Of a stretch of 10,469 nucleotides of DNA, positions 1 to 5,530 are shown piece after piece. Position numbers and translations under genes: made by a program. The stretch comes from Trebonia sp. Lineage in GTDB: Bacteria; Actinomycetota; Actinomycetes; Streptosporangiales; Streptosporangiaceae. Numbering within the stretch: the stretch's first letter is position 1; each line of letters starts with the position of its first letter. The stretch lies in NCBI GenBank assembly GCA_030043595.1, contig JASHXJ010000635.1, positions 1 through 10,469 on the forward strand, in the 5' to 3' direction. The notes beneath the pieces were generated by a model that saw only the letters and a program-made list of their open reading frames with translations, was not told the DNA's origin and searched no databases.

Positions 1-126
1 CCAGTCGCCGGGTGCCAGGCCGCGCAGCAGGGCGCTGAAGCGGTCATACTCGGCGGCGGCCAGATCCATCGCCTCCTCATGCCGGATCGGCGGGATGTCG
101 CGCACGGTGGTGGTGGTCAGGGTCAT
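1..126 (-). CDS. DinB/maleylpyruvate isomerase-like protein (mycothiol-dependent family), N-terminal fragment
   Basis: These are the first 42 codons of a minus-strand gene that continues beyond the left edge. The ATG at 126-124 overlaps the stop of the upstream TetR gene as ATGA, and an AGAGGA ribosome binding site lies 7 bases before it, inside the end of the TetR gene, so translation is probably coupled. The segment EYDRFSALLRGLAPGDW resembles the first helix of the mycothiol-dependent maleylpyruvate isomerase N-terminal (DinB-like) fold, where 'ERFLALLRSLSPEDW'-type sequences are typical. Proteins of this family use or resemble mycothiol-dependent thiol transferases; the substrate cannot be told from this piece. 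The metal-binding histidines that would confirm the family lie outside the window. A TetR regulator immediately upstream and overlapping suggests that this enzyme is the repressor's target or partner. Confidence 0.7.
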   Translation of the reverse strand, partial: MTLTTTTVRDIPPIRHEEAMDLAAAEYDRFSALLRGLAPGDW

Positions 127-746
127 GATCGGGTCCTCTCGCGCGTATGGCGGGCGGTCCCGCCGGCGGCCGTGATGTAGCTGAGGAACATGTCGACGGC
201 GGCGTCCGCGAGGCGGACCCAGTGGTCGCCGCCGGGCTCGTTGGCGATCTGCTGGCCGGCGAGGCCGCCGATCAGCGACGTGAACAGGTCCAGCGCCCCC
301 GGGGCAGCAAAGCCGTTGCGGTCGAACCACGCCCGGGTGCGGTCCAGTTGCTGGACCGACAGCGCGTAGGACTGCGGGCTGGGCGTGAACCCGGGGATGG
401 TCCGGTGGAACAGCAGCTGGTAGCGCGCGGGGTCTTCGACCATGAACGCCATCGCGCGGTGGGACACCGCCCGTAGCCCGTCTTCGCCGGACAGTTCCTC
501 GGCCTCGGCGATGACTGCGGCGAACTGGCGGTACCCCTGGGCGAACATGGCGTCGTAGATGGCGTGCTTGGAGGCGAAGTACTCATACAGGGACGGGGCC
601 CGCATGCCGATCCGCGCCGCGACGTCGCGCAGGTTCAGCCCGCCCAGGCCCTGCTCGCGCACCAGGTCCCAGGCAGCGTCGAGGATCTCCGCCTTGGTTG
701 CCTCACGACGTTCGGCTTTCCTATCCTTAATAGGCATACCTACCAT
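123..746 (-). CDS. TetR-family transcriptional regulator
   Basis: Predicted 207-residue one-component repressor, a normal TetR length. The N-terminal DNA-binding domain spans about residues 17-63: a helix with AEILDAAWDLV, then the helix-turn-helix LRDVAARIGMRAPSLYEYF, with the usual Tyr-x-x-Phe and a following Lys60. The C-terminal part (about 80-200) is the helical ligand and dimer domain; RYQLLFHRTIPGF resembles TetR C-terminal domains of the WHG/TetR_C_33 kind, and the ligand is unknown. The frame is open upstream to an ATG at 857, but the start at 746 is preferred: TTGACT and CATGAT, 17 bp apart, end 7 bases before it, giving a leaderless mRNA. Nearby ATGs at 758 and 737 are alternatives. 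Two similar 15-bp pseudo-palindromes over the start suggest autorepression. The gene overlaps the downstream isomerase-like gene by 4 bases. Confidence 0.93.
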   Translation of the reverse strand: MVGMPIKDRKAERREATKAEILDAAWDLVREQGLGGLNLRDVAARIGMRAPSLYEYFASKHAIYDAMFAQGYRQFAAVIAEAEELSGEDGLRAVSHRAMAFMVEDPARYQLLFHRTIPGFTPSPQSYALSVQQLDRTRAWFDRNGFAAPGALDLFTSLIGGLAGQQIANEPGGDHWVRLADAAVDMFLSYITAAGGTARHTRERTRS

Positions 747-753
747 GGATAGG
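720..753. promoter_or_regulatory. Two tandem 15-bp pseudo-palindromes, probable TetR operators
   Basis: Boxes CCTATCCTTAATAGG (720-734) and CCTACCATGGATAGG (739-753) share 11 of 15 positions. The first has 5-bp inverted arms, CCTAT and ATAGG. The second has 4-bp arms, CCTA and TAGG. Their starts are 19 bp apart, just under two helical turns. The right box covers the predicted transcription start and the first codons; the left box covers codons 5-9. This position fits binding by the adjacent TetR protein to repress itself and the coupled downstream gene. The repeat is visible in the sequence; the protein that binds it is inferred. Confidence 0.55.
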
Positions 754-782
754 ATCATGCGCCCTTCGCGGCCGGGAGTCAA
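754..782 (-). promoter_or_regulatory. Promoter of the TetR gene (leaderless start)
   Basis: On the minus strand, TTGACT (777-782) and CATGAT (754-759) are separated by exactly 17 bp. A start point 6-7 bases after the -10 box falls at 746-747, on or beside the ATG chosen for the TetR gene, so the transcript would have no leader. The -35 box matches the sigma70 consensus at 5 of 6 positions and the -10 at 4 of 6. No transcript data are available here. Confidence 0.6.
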
Positions 783-878
783 GCTTTCCCGCTGCCCGCA
801 CCCGAGCGCAGACGGCTGCGCCCACCGCGGCCGGGCGCTGTACGGGTGGCCGACCACATGAGTGGGCGCGGGCCGCGT

Positions 879-892
879 CGCCAGGCCTGGCG
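879..892. repeat. 14-bp perfect palindrome in the intergenic region
   Basis: CGCCAGGCCTGGCG is a perfect 14-bp palindrome, about 95 bp upstream of the small plus-strand gene at 986 and about 100 bp upstream of the TetR -35 box. It could be a protein-binding site, but in such GC-rich DNA short palindromes also arise by chance. It does not resemble the TetR boxes. Confidence 0.3.
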
Positions 893-985
893 GTCAATTC
901 GGCCTGAAGGTGTCACACTGGAAGGGGCCGGCTCCCTGCGATCGCCCTGGATCGCGCCGCCGTACCGATGGACAGGTGAACCGCG

Positions 986-1222
986 ATGCCTCGCATGCCG
1001 AGAGCCCTTGGCCTTCCCTTCGGTGGAGGCCTCAACTTCCTGCTGGTTGCCGGCGGGGCGTACTTCGTGTGGGAGCACGGGCAAGGCCGGCACGAACGGC
1101 CGCACGTGCTGTGCCCGCTGTGCTGGCTGAACAAGATCGCCCCGGACCCCGAGACATCCGGTGGCCCTGGTCCGGCCGAGCCGCCGGAGCAGGCGTTAGG
1201 TGCCGGGCTTACAGCTTCGTGA
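986..1222 (+). CDS. Small protein with one hydrophobic segment and a CPLCW motif, function unknown
   Basis: Predicted 78-residue protein that I do not recognise. The ATG follows an AGGTGA ribosome binding site by 6 bases. Residues about 9-29 (GLPFGGGLNFLLVAGGAYFVW) form a short glycine-rich hydrophobic stretch that could be a membrane helix. This is followed by HERPHVLCPLCWLNK, with two cysteines (Cys-x-x-Cys) next to tryptophan, which could bind a metal or act in thiol chemistry. The last 25 residues are rich in Pro, Gly, Ala and Glu and probably disordered. The coding sequence is strongly GC-biased at third positions until its tail. Its end overlaps the end of the opposing repeat-protein gene by 14 bp. 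The neighbours give no clue to its role. A chance ORF is the main alternative. Confidence 0.55.
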   Translation: MPRMPRALGLPFGGGLNFLLVAGGAYFVWEHGQGRHERPHVLCPLCWLNKIAPDPETSGGPGPAEPPEQALGAGLTAS

Positions 1223-2423
1223 CCGAGTCGAGGTTGAGGATCCACACGTGGCTGCCCCAGGCGGCGATCCCGTACGGCTGGTCGAAGTGGTACTGGCGGC
1301 CGGAGAAGACGTGCACGAGGCGTCCGGTACTGGCGCTGAGCTCGGTCACCGATCCGTTGCCGTGGAATCCGCCCGTCTGACTGGTCACCCACAGGTCAGG
1401 CCCGGCGGCCAGGAATGACGGGTAATCCCAGCCGTATCTGGCTCCGGAGATGAGGCGGACGAGGTGGCCGTTCTGGGCGTTCAGCTCGGCTATCGAGGGC
1501 TCGTTGGCCACCGTGGTGTTCCAGGCCTCTACCCAGACGTTCCCGCCGGCCGCGCTGATATGGCCCGGCAGGATGCCAAGCTCGCAATCGCGCGGCGGCA
1601 GCTGGTAAATGCTGCCCTGGTCACTGCTGATGGTCACGCGCGCGATCTGGCACTCGCCGTTGGTCATCCAGATCCGGGTGCCGGAAACGGCCATTCCCAG
1701 GGCGGAAAAGCCGCGCAGTGCCCGTGGCCAGCGCAGGAAGCGGATCCGGGCCCCGTTGCTGGCATTGACCTCCAGCAGGCCGGCCGATGCCCCGGGCGAA
1801 GAGCCGGCCGTGGCGACCCACAGATCACTGCCGGCCAGCGCGGCGGCCCCCGCGATGGGGCCTTCTGGCGTGAACGCATAAGTCAGGTTCACGCTGTGGG
1901 TGAAGGCGCCGGCGGCGGTTACCTCCGCGAGCGCGGGGAGACCGCCGGCTGGCACTATGGTCGTCCACAGGTGGTCACCGTACGCGGCCACCACCCACGG
2001 GGTCTGGCCGGGCGTACGTTCCCGCAGCGTTCGTATCCGCTGGCCGGTGGCCGGGCTCAGCTCAGTGATCGACCCAGGGGCGCCCGTGCCTGCCCCGGCG
2101 AAGACCCAGACCCCTGTCTGGGAGACGGCGATGTTGCTGAAGACATTCTCGAAAGCGAAGACGCGCCCGGGCTGCGCCGGGAGCGGGCGGCTGGCGGGCT
2201 GGCCTGCGGCCGCGGCGGCGGGCAAGGCCGCGGCGATCAGCAGGGTACCGAGGGCGGCGGTCGCGGCTGCCAGCGCAGCCAGCAGGCGGAACCGCCAGGC
2301 GGCCGTGTCGCAGGTGACGCCGCGCTGCCGGCGGGTAAGGCTGGCAGGCCGGCTTGTCACCGCCCGGCTCGGGGACTGAGGCTCGTGATGTGCGCGCAGA
2401 TCGCGGAGCTTCCGGTTGAGCAT
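1209..2423 (-). CDS. Exported or membrane-anchored beta-propeller-like repeat protein
   Basis: Predicted 404-residue protein. Residues 1-45 are basic and polar, a hydrophobic Ala/Leu stretch follows at about 46-72, then a Pro-rich linker and the repeats. This suggests export by an unusually long signal peptide or anchoring with the propeller outside. The body repeats a pattern seen in PQQ/YncE-like and NHL-like propellers: SITELSPATGQRIRTL, LLEVNASNGARIRFL, SIAELNAQNGHLVRLI and SVTELSASTGRLVHVF, each followed by a strand with aromatic-rich LWVT or VWIL. No catalytic residues are evident, so a binding or scaffolding role is likely but unproven. The ATG at 2423 has a GAGGGG site 9 bases upstream; an in-frame ATG at 2468 would add 15 residues and touches the stop of a short upstream ORF. 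The 3' end overlaps the opposing small gene by 14 bp. Confidence 0.85.
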   Translation of the reverse strand: MLNRKLRDLRAHHEPQSPSRAVTSRPASLTRRQRGVTCDTAAWRFRLLAALAAATAALGTLLIAAALPAAAAAGQPASRPLPAQPGRVFAFENVFSNIAVSQTGVWVFAGAGTGAPGSITELSPATGQRIRTLRERTPGQTPWVVAAYGDHLWTTIVPAGGLPALAEVTAAGAFTHSVNLTYAFTPEGPIAGAAALAGSDLWVATAGSSPGASAGLLEVNASNGARIRFLRWPRALRGFSALGMAVSGTRIWMTNGECQIARVTISSDQGSIYQLPPRDCELGILPGHISAAGGNVWVEAWNTTVANEPSIAELNAQNGHLVRLISGARYGWDYPSFLAAGPDLWVTSQTGGFHGNGSVTELSASTGRLVHVFSGRQYHFDQPYGIAAWGSHVWILNLDSVTKL

Positions 2424-2440
2424 GGCGGAATTCCCCTCAA

Positions 2441-2454
2441 CGGCCGAAGGGCCG
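2441..2454 (-). promoter_or_regulatory. Leader hairpin just upstream of the repeat-protein ribosome binding site
   Basis: The mRNA strand reads CGGCC-CTTC-GGCCG, a 5-bp all-GC stem with a 4-base loop. It ends 2 bases before the GAGGGG site (2433-2438) of the start at 2423. It could affect ribosome access. If translation starts at 2468 instead, the hairpin is coding sequence. The structure is seen in the sequence; the regulatory role is a guess. Confidence 0.3.
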
Positions 2455-2467
2455 GCGGTAGTCACCA

Positions 2468-2518
2468 TCAGGGTCTGGCGGCTGCCGCAGCGGCCAGGGC
2501 GGTCACCGAATTACACAT
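2468..2518 (-). CDS. Possible 16-codon upstream ORF
   Basis: An ATG at 2518 with a GGAGAA site 7 bases upstream opens a 16-residue ORF, MCNSVTALAAAAAARP. Its TGA shares its A with the ATG at 2468, which is in frame with the downstream repeat protein (TGATG arrangement). This permits termination-reinitiation coupling. A CACAAT at 2537-2542 could be the -10 box, but no good -35 is visible. Evidence is limited to the ribosome binding site and the stop/start overlap; chance is possible. Confidence 0.3.
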   Translation of the reverse strand: MCNSVTALAAAAAARP

Positions 2519-2643
2519 GGCTTAGTTCTCCGCATCATTGTGTCTTTCCGCACGCGCGAGCGCCCGGTTATGCGGCAAGGCGGCGGCCGAGCAGGGGGGG
2601 TGCCGACCGGATCGCGGCGGCACCGGCCGCGGCTGTAGCGACG

Positions 2644-3474
2644 TCAGCCGCTTCTGGTCCCGGTAGTCAGGCCAGCCACGCCGACGGCCAGCAGGCTCGC
2701 AAGGAAGAGCAGGTAACACCAGGCCGGCGCCTGATCCCAGTGCACTGAGTGCGCGAACCCGGCCAGCACGACCAGCTGGAGCGCCCCGTACACGATGGCG
2801 GCCGGGAAGACGATCGCGACGGTATCGCGGCGATCGGCATGCCAGGACTGGGCGGCGATGATACCCAGTCCGACGAGCCAGGCGCCCACGGCGCCGCCAG
2901 TCAGGGCCGTGAGCGGCCACGGCCAGAGCCTGGCCACCTGGACCGGCGCGGCGAGCAGTGCGACGCCGAGGGCCAGCATTAGCGCTGCCTGGACTCCCAG
3001 CGCTGCCCGCACCGGCGGCGGCAGAGGAGTTCCCGCTGGTGCTGTACCGGGCACTGCCCGCGCCTGCCGCCACCACAAGAACGCCAGGACCGGAGGGACA
3101 CCGATGTAGATCGCGAGCCATCCCCACGTCAGGGAACGCGTGAGCACAGATGCAGCGCTCAGGTGGAACTTGTCCAGGTGCACCAACGTCACCACAAGCG
3201 TCAGCGTCGTAAAGGCGAGCACGCCAGGCACGGCGATCCTGGCCCGCTCCCAGCTACGCTGGCGAGCCGCGGCGGCTTCTAGCACCGCCGCGGCGAGGTA
3301 CCCGCCGCCGAGGAACGCCGCTGTCACCGGAACGGCGATCGTCCAGCTGAAATAACGGGCCGTGCTGTCATGCGCCGCCAGCAAGATACTGCCCTGCACC
3401 AGCACCAGCCCAGCCGCGACCCAGAGCATCCGCCGCATTCCCCGGCGAACCGGGCCAGCGGCCCCGCTTACCAT
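2644..3474 (-). CDS. Polytopic membrane protein, function unknown
   Basis: Predicted protein of up to 276 residues with about eight hydrophobic helices: roughly 15-35, 43-65, 82-101, 116-136, 153-176, 183-207, 219-241 and 249-270. Charged loops include QRSWERAR after the second helix and HADRRD before the seventh. I recognise no transport or enzyme motif; conserved-looking features are Trp-rich helix ends such as LTWGWLAIYIGVPPVLAFLWW. The start is uncertain. The ATG at 3474 has a GGAG too close to serve well, while the ATG at 3429 has GGGGA 9 bases upstream and would drop 15 residues; an ATG at 3438 is also possible. It is followed on the same strand by the repeat-protein gene after about 220 bp, so the two need not be one operon. 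Confidence 0.75.
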   Translation of the reverse strand: MVSGAAGPVRRGMRRMLWVAAGLVLVQGSILLAAHDSTARYFSWTIAVPVTAAFLGGGYLAAAVLEAAAARQRSWERARIAVPGVLAFTTLTLVVTLVHLDKFHLSAASVLTRSLTWGWLAIYIGVPPVLAFLWWRQARAVPGTAPAGTPLPPPVRAALGVQAALMLALGVALLAAPVQVARLWPWPLTALTGGAVGAWLVGLGIIAAQSWHADRRDTVAIVFPAAIVYGALQLVVLAGFAHSVHWDQAPAWCYLLFLASLLAVGVAGLTTGTRSG

Positions 3475-3813
3475 GGCTCCGCCACGGGCGGGCGCGTCTC
3501 GTCCGGCCTAAGGGCGAGTAGCAGCAGCCGGCCGGACATGACCAATGATTTCATGCTGCCTCGTCAGCAGGATGACCGGACGACACAGGAAAAGGCCGTG
3601 GTCGTTCCGGATAATAATCTGCAACGGCTGCACGGGGGCCGCTCGCACGGGAAAAGCGCTCGCCAGGCTGCCCGGGGCATGGGACCATGAGCTCATCGTT
3701 CACCGCGCCTTGTGGTGGGCCGTGGGGTACTGCCCTGCGGCAGATCGGACGCGCCGGCCCGGCCGGGGCGCATGACCTGCTGCGGGGCGCCGTCGTTTCA
3801 GGAGACGGACCTC
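3475..3813. other. Intergenic region with no convincing gene
   Basis: This 339-bp stretch separates the divergent membrane-protein and dioxygenase genes. Short ORFs exist on both strands, but none has a clear ribosome binding site or recognisable protein sequence. It is less GC-rich around 3540-3620, including an AATAAT-containing run at 3610-3618, so it may hold the divergent promoters. I could not pair a -10 with a credible -35. A perfect 10-bp palindrome, ATGAGCTCAT, lies at 3687-3696. Confidence 0.5.
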
Positions 3814-4713
3814 ATGCAACCGCAACCCGCCACCCTTGCTCCGGCAGACCTGCAGCGCTTCGACCGCGACGGCTACGTGGTGGTCAGGCAGGCGTTTGGC
3901 CGCGCCGACGCGCTGGCCATGGAAGAACGCTGGTGGTCCGAGCTGGCCGGCACGCACGGCGTACGCCGCGACGACCGCTCCAGCTGGCACCAGATCCCGG
4001 GCAACCTCAAGGCCGCAAAGCGCGATCCCGCCCAGGCCAGGATCCTGACCCGGACGGTGGGCGGCGTCCTGGATGACCTGCTCGGCACCGGCAGCTGGTC
4101 ACCGCCCAAAGACTGGGGCCTGACCATCGTCACCTTTCCCGGACCAGGCAGCTGGGAACCGCCGGCCCGGTTCTGGCACTGGGACAACCCCTGCGCACCG
4201 CACCTAGACCGCCCCAGAGGGCTGTTCGTTGTCAGCTTCATCGGCCCGGTCGCGCCGCGAGGCGGCGGGACCCTGATCCCTTCCGGCTCACCCCGCCTGC
4301 TGATCCAGCAGGAACGCGCGATCCCCGCGGACCAGCGGCGCGGTCCGGGCGCCAGGCCCTGGCAGCGGTTCGGCCGCTGCCACCCCTGGCTGATGGCGCT
4401 GACAGGACAGGCGCCCGCACCAGCCAACCGGATCGCCGCCTTCATGGACAGCGAAACCAGCGTCGACGGGGTGCCCCTGCGCGTGGTCGAGCTGACCGGC
4501 GAGCCGGGAGACATGGTCTTCTGCCATCCCCTCATGGTCCACTGCGCCGCGCCCAACCGCGGCACGCGGCCCCGCTTCTGGACCGGGGTCAGGGCGTCAG
4601 GGCGGCGGCGACCTGCGCCGTGTCCTCGGAGCTGCGAACGTAGCACACTTGCCCGTCGCGGAACTTCCAGTAGTGATGCATGTTCATCGCGACCTGCTTG
4701 CCGGTCGCGGTGA
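3814..4713 (+). CDS. Phytanoyl-CoA dioxygenase (PhyH) family Fe(II)/2-oxoglutarate oxygenase
   Basis: Predicted 299-residue non-heme iron oxygenase. PhyH-family enzymes hydroxylate a substrate while oxidising 2-oxoglutarate to succinate; the substrate here is unknown. The N-terminus LQRFDRDGYVVVRQAF is typical of the family. The iron triad is visible: His122 and Asp124 in WHWDNP, and distal His243 in MVHCAAPNRG. Arg252 or Arg254 in GTRPRF is the likely 2-oxoglutarate anchor. The ATG at 3814 has AGGAGA 8 bases upstream and is preferred over the in-frame ATG at 3712, whose extra 34 residues look non-coding. Family similarity ends near residue 256; the last 40 or so Arg/Ser/Cys-rich residues are simply the antisense of the opposing NTF2-like gene, a 125-bp tail-to-tail overlap. 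The original stop may have been lost. The catalytic core appears intact. Confidence 0.9.
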   Translation: MQPQPATLAPADLQRFDRDGYVVVRQAFGRADALAMEERWWSELAGTHGVRRDDRSSWHQIPGNLKAAKRDPAQARILTRTVGGVLDDLLGTGSWSPPKDWGLTIVTFPGPGSWEPPARFWHWDNPCAPHLDRPRGLFVVSFIGPVAPRGGGTLIPSGSPRLLIQQERAIPADQRRGPGARPWQRFGRCHPWLMALTGQAPAPANRIAAFMDSETSVDGVPLRVVELTGEPGDMVFCHPLMVHCAAPNRGTRPRFWTGVRASGRRRPAPCPRSCERSTLARRGTSSSDACSSRPACRSR

Positions 4714-4996
4714 CCGTGAACGCGTAGCGGATGAACACCAGCACGTCCCCGTCATCGTTGCTGGCGTAGGCGAGCGGGGTGAACTCGGTGACCGGCCCGG
4801 TCTTGCCGATGGCCTCGAAGAAGCTGACGACCCCGTGCTTGCCCTGCCTGGGGCCGTACCACGGCGCGGACGGGATGGCTGCGTCGGTGGACCAGTCCAC
4901 GTCGTCGGTGACCCGGTCCAGGATGGCCTGGACATCACCGCTGGCGAACGCCTCGTACATCTGCCTGGCCGTCTCGGTGTTCTGCTCGGCGCTCAT
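4589..4996 (-). CDS. NTF2/SnoaL-like protein (ketosteroid-isomerase-related), second of a pair
   Basis: Predicted 135-residue cone-shaped alpha+beta protein of the NTF2-like superfamily, a usual length. The first helix is QMYEAFASGDVQAILDRVTDDVDW, followed by the loop with APWYGPRQGKHGV and the strands FIRYAFTVTATGKQV and HHYWKFRDGQVCYVRSS. Members include isomerases, cyclases, hydrolases and non-catalytic ligand-binding proteins, so no reaction can be assigned. The ATG at 4996 has GGAGAGGAG about 7 bases upstream. It lies 36 bp after another NTF2-like gene on the same strand and shares the AFASGD segment with it, so the two are likely distant paralogues and co-transcribed. Its last 125 bp overlap the tail of the opposing dioxygenase gene. 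Confidence 0.88.
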   Translation of the reverse strand: MSAEQNTETARQMYEAFASGDVQAILDRVTDDVDWSTDAAIPSAPWYGPRQGKHGVVSFFEAIGKTGPVTEFTPLAYASNDDGDVLVFIRYAFTVTATGKQVAMNMHHYWKFRDGQVCYVRSSEDTAQVAAALTP

Positions 4997-5032
4997 GACC
5001 TTGCTCCTCTCCGTTTCCGTTCCGGGGACGGG

Positions 5033-5443
5033 TCAGGCCCAGAACGCGGCCACGGCCGCCGGGTCGCCGACGAACTGCTCGATAGCGCGCACGCGGCCGC
5101 CTTCGACAGTCACGAGCACGACCTGCGGGCCGTCTATCGCGCGCCCGTCAGGGCGGCTGGCGCTCAGCCGGACCAGCACGGCAACGTGGCCCTCGCCGTC
5201 GGCCATGACCGACTGCGGCACGGCGTGCAGCGTGCCGGCGGTGAGCAGTGCCGACTCGGTCAGGTAGGCGACAATCGCGTCGGCGCCGCGGTGGATGCCG
5301 CCGAGGCGGTCGTCGTTGTGGTGATGCCAGGTCGCGCCGGCGTGCAGCAGGTCGCTGAGCGCGGCGAGGTCGCCGCTGGCGAACGCTGCGAAGACGGCGC
5401 GGACGACATCGACGTCGGTGACGGTGGCTGTGCTGGTGGTCAT
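5033..5443 (-). CDS. NTF2/SnoaL-like protein, first of a pair
   Basis: Predicted 136-residue NTF2-fold protein. The pattern is DVVRAVFAAFASGDLAAL, then LLHAGATWHHHNDDRLGG, GIHRGADAIVAYL, and the strands HVAVLVRLSASRPDG and VVLVTVEGGRVRAIEQFVGD. The three consecutive His residues and the following Asp pair (about residues 39-44) face the pocket region in this fold and might bind a ligand or metal, but this is inferred. The ATG at 5443 has AGGAG 7 bases upstream. It starts 79 bp after the stop of the HD-GYP/LuxR regulator on the same strand and ends 36 bp before the second NTF2-like gene, so all three may form one operon. The physiological substrate is unknown. Confidence 0.88.
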   Translation of the reverse strand: MTTSTATVTDVDVVRAVFAAFASGDLAALSDLLHAGATWHHHNDDRLGGIHRGADAIVAYLTESALLTAGTLHAVPQSVMADGEGHVAVLVRLSASRPDGRAIDGPQVVLVTVEGGRVRAIEQFVGDPAAVAAFWA

Positions 5444-5514
5444 GGACGGCTCCTGTGCTGAATCGCTGGTGCTTGCCTGCAGGAACCGTAAGCAGCGGGC
5501 ATCGCCCGGAGCTA

Positions 5515-5530
5515 TCGACTGTTCAGTTGA
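5515..5530. repeat. Inverted repeat at the end of the HD-GYP/LuxR gene
   Basis: TCGACTG and CAGTTGA are 7-base inverted arms with one mismatch (a G-T pair in RNA) and a 2-base centre. The repeat overlaps the regulator's TGA and sits about 70 bp upstream of the first NTF2-like gene. It could be an operator, for instance for the LuxR-type domain, or chance. Confidence 0.25.

Noticed and set aside
1464..2525. Long plus-strand ORF opposite the repeat-protein gene
   Set aside because: It is the antisense of a gene with clear repeat motifs; its protein is rich in Gly, Arg and Pro without recognisable domains, as expected for shadow ORFs in GC-rich DNA.
3508..3696. Short minus-strand ORF in the 339-bp intergenic region
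   Set aside because: No ribosome binding site or recognisable sequence; the codon bias is weak. I could not show that it is a gene or a relic.
3687..3696. Palindrome ATGAGCTCAT upstream of the dioxygenase
   Set aside because: Only 10 bp, with no second copy and no promoter boxes beside it; likely chance.
3873..4646. Minus-strand ORF of 257 codons opposite the dioxygenase
   Set aside because: The plus strand carries the iron triad and a good ribosome binding site; the minus product shows no family features.
5496..5508. Small hairpin (5-bp GC stem, 3-base loop) after the HD-GYP/LuxR gene
   Set aside because: Short stem and no T tract on either strand, so not enough to call a terminator.
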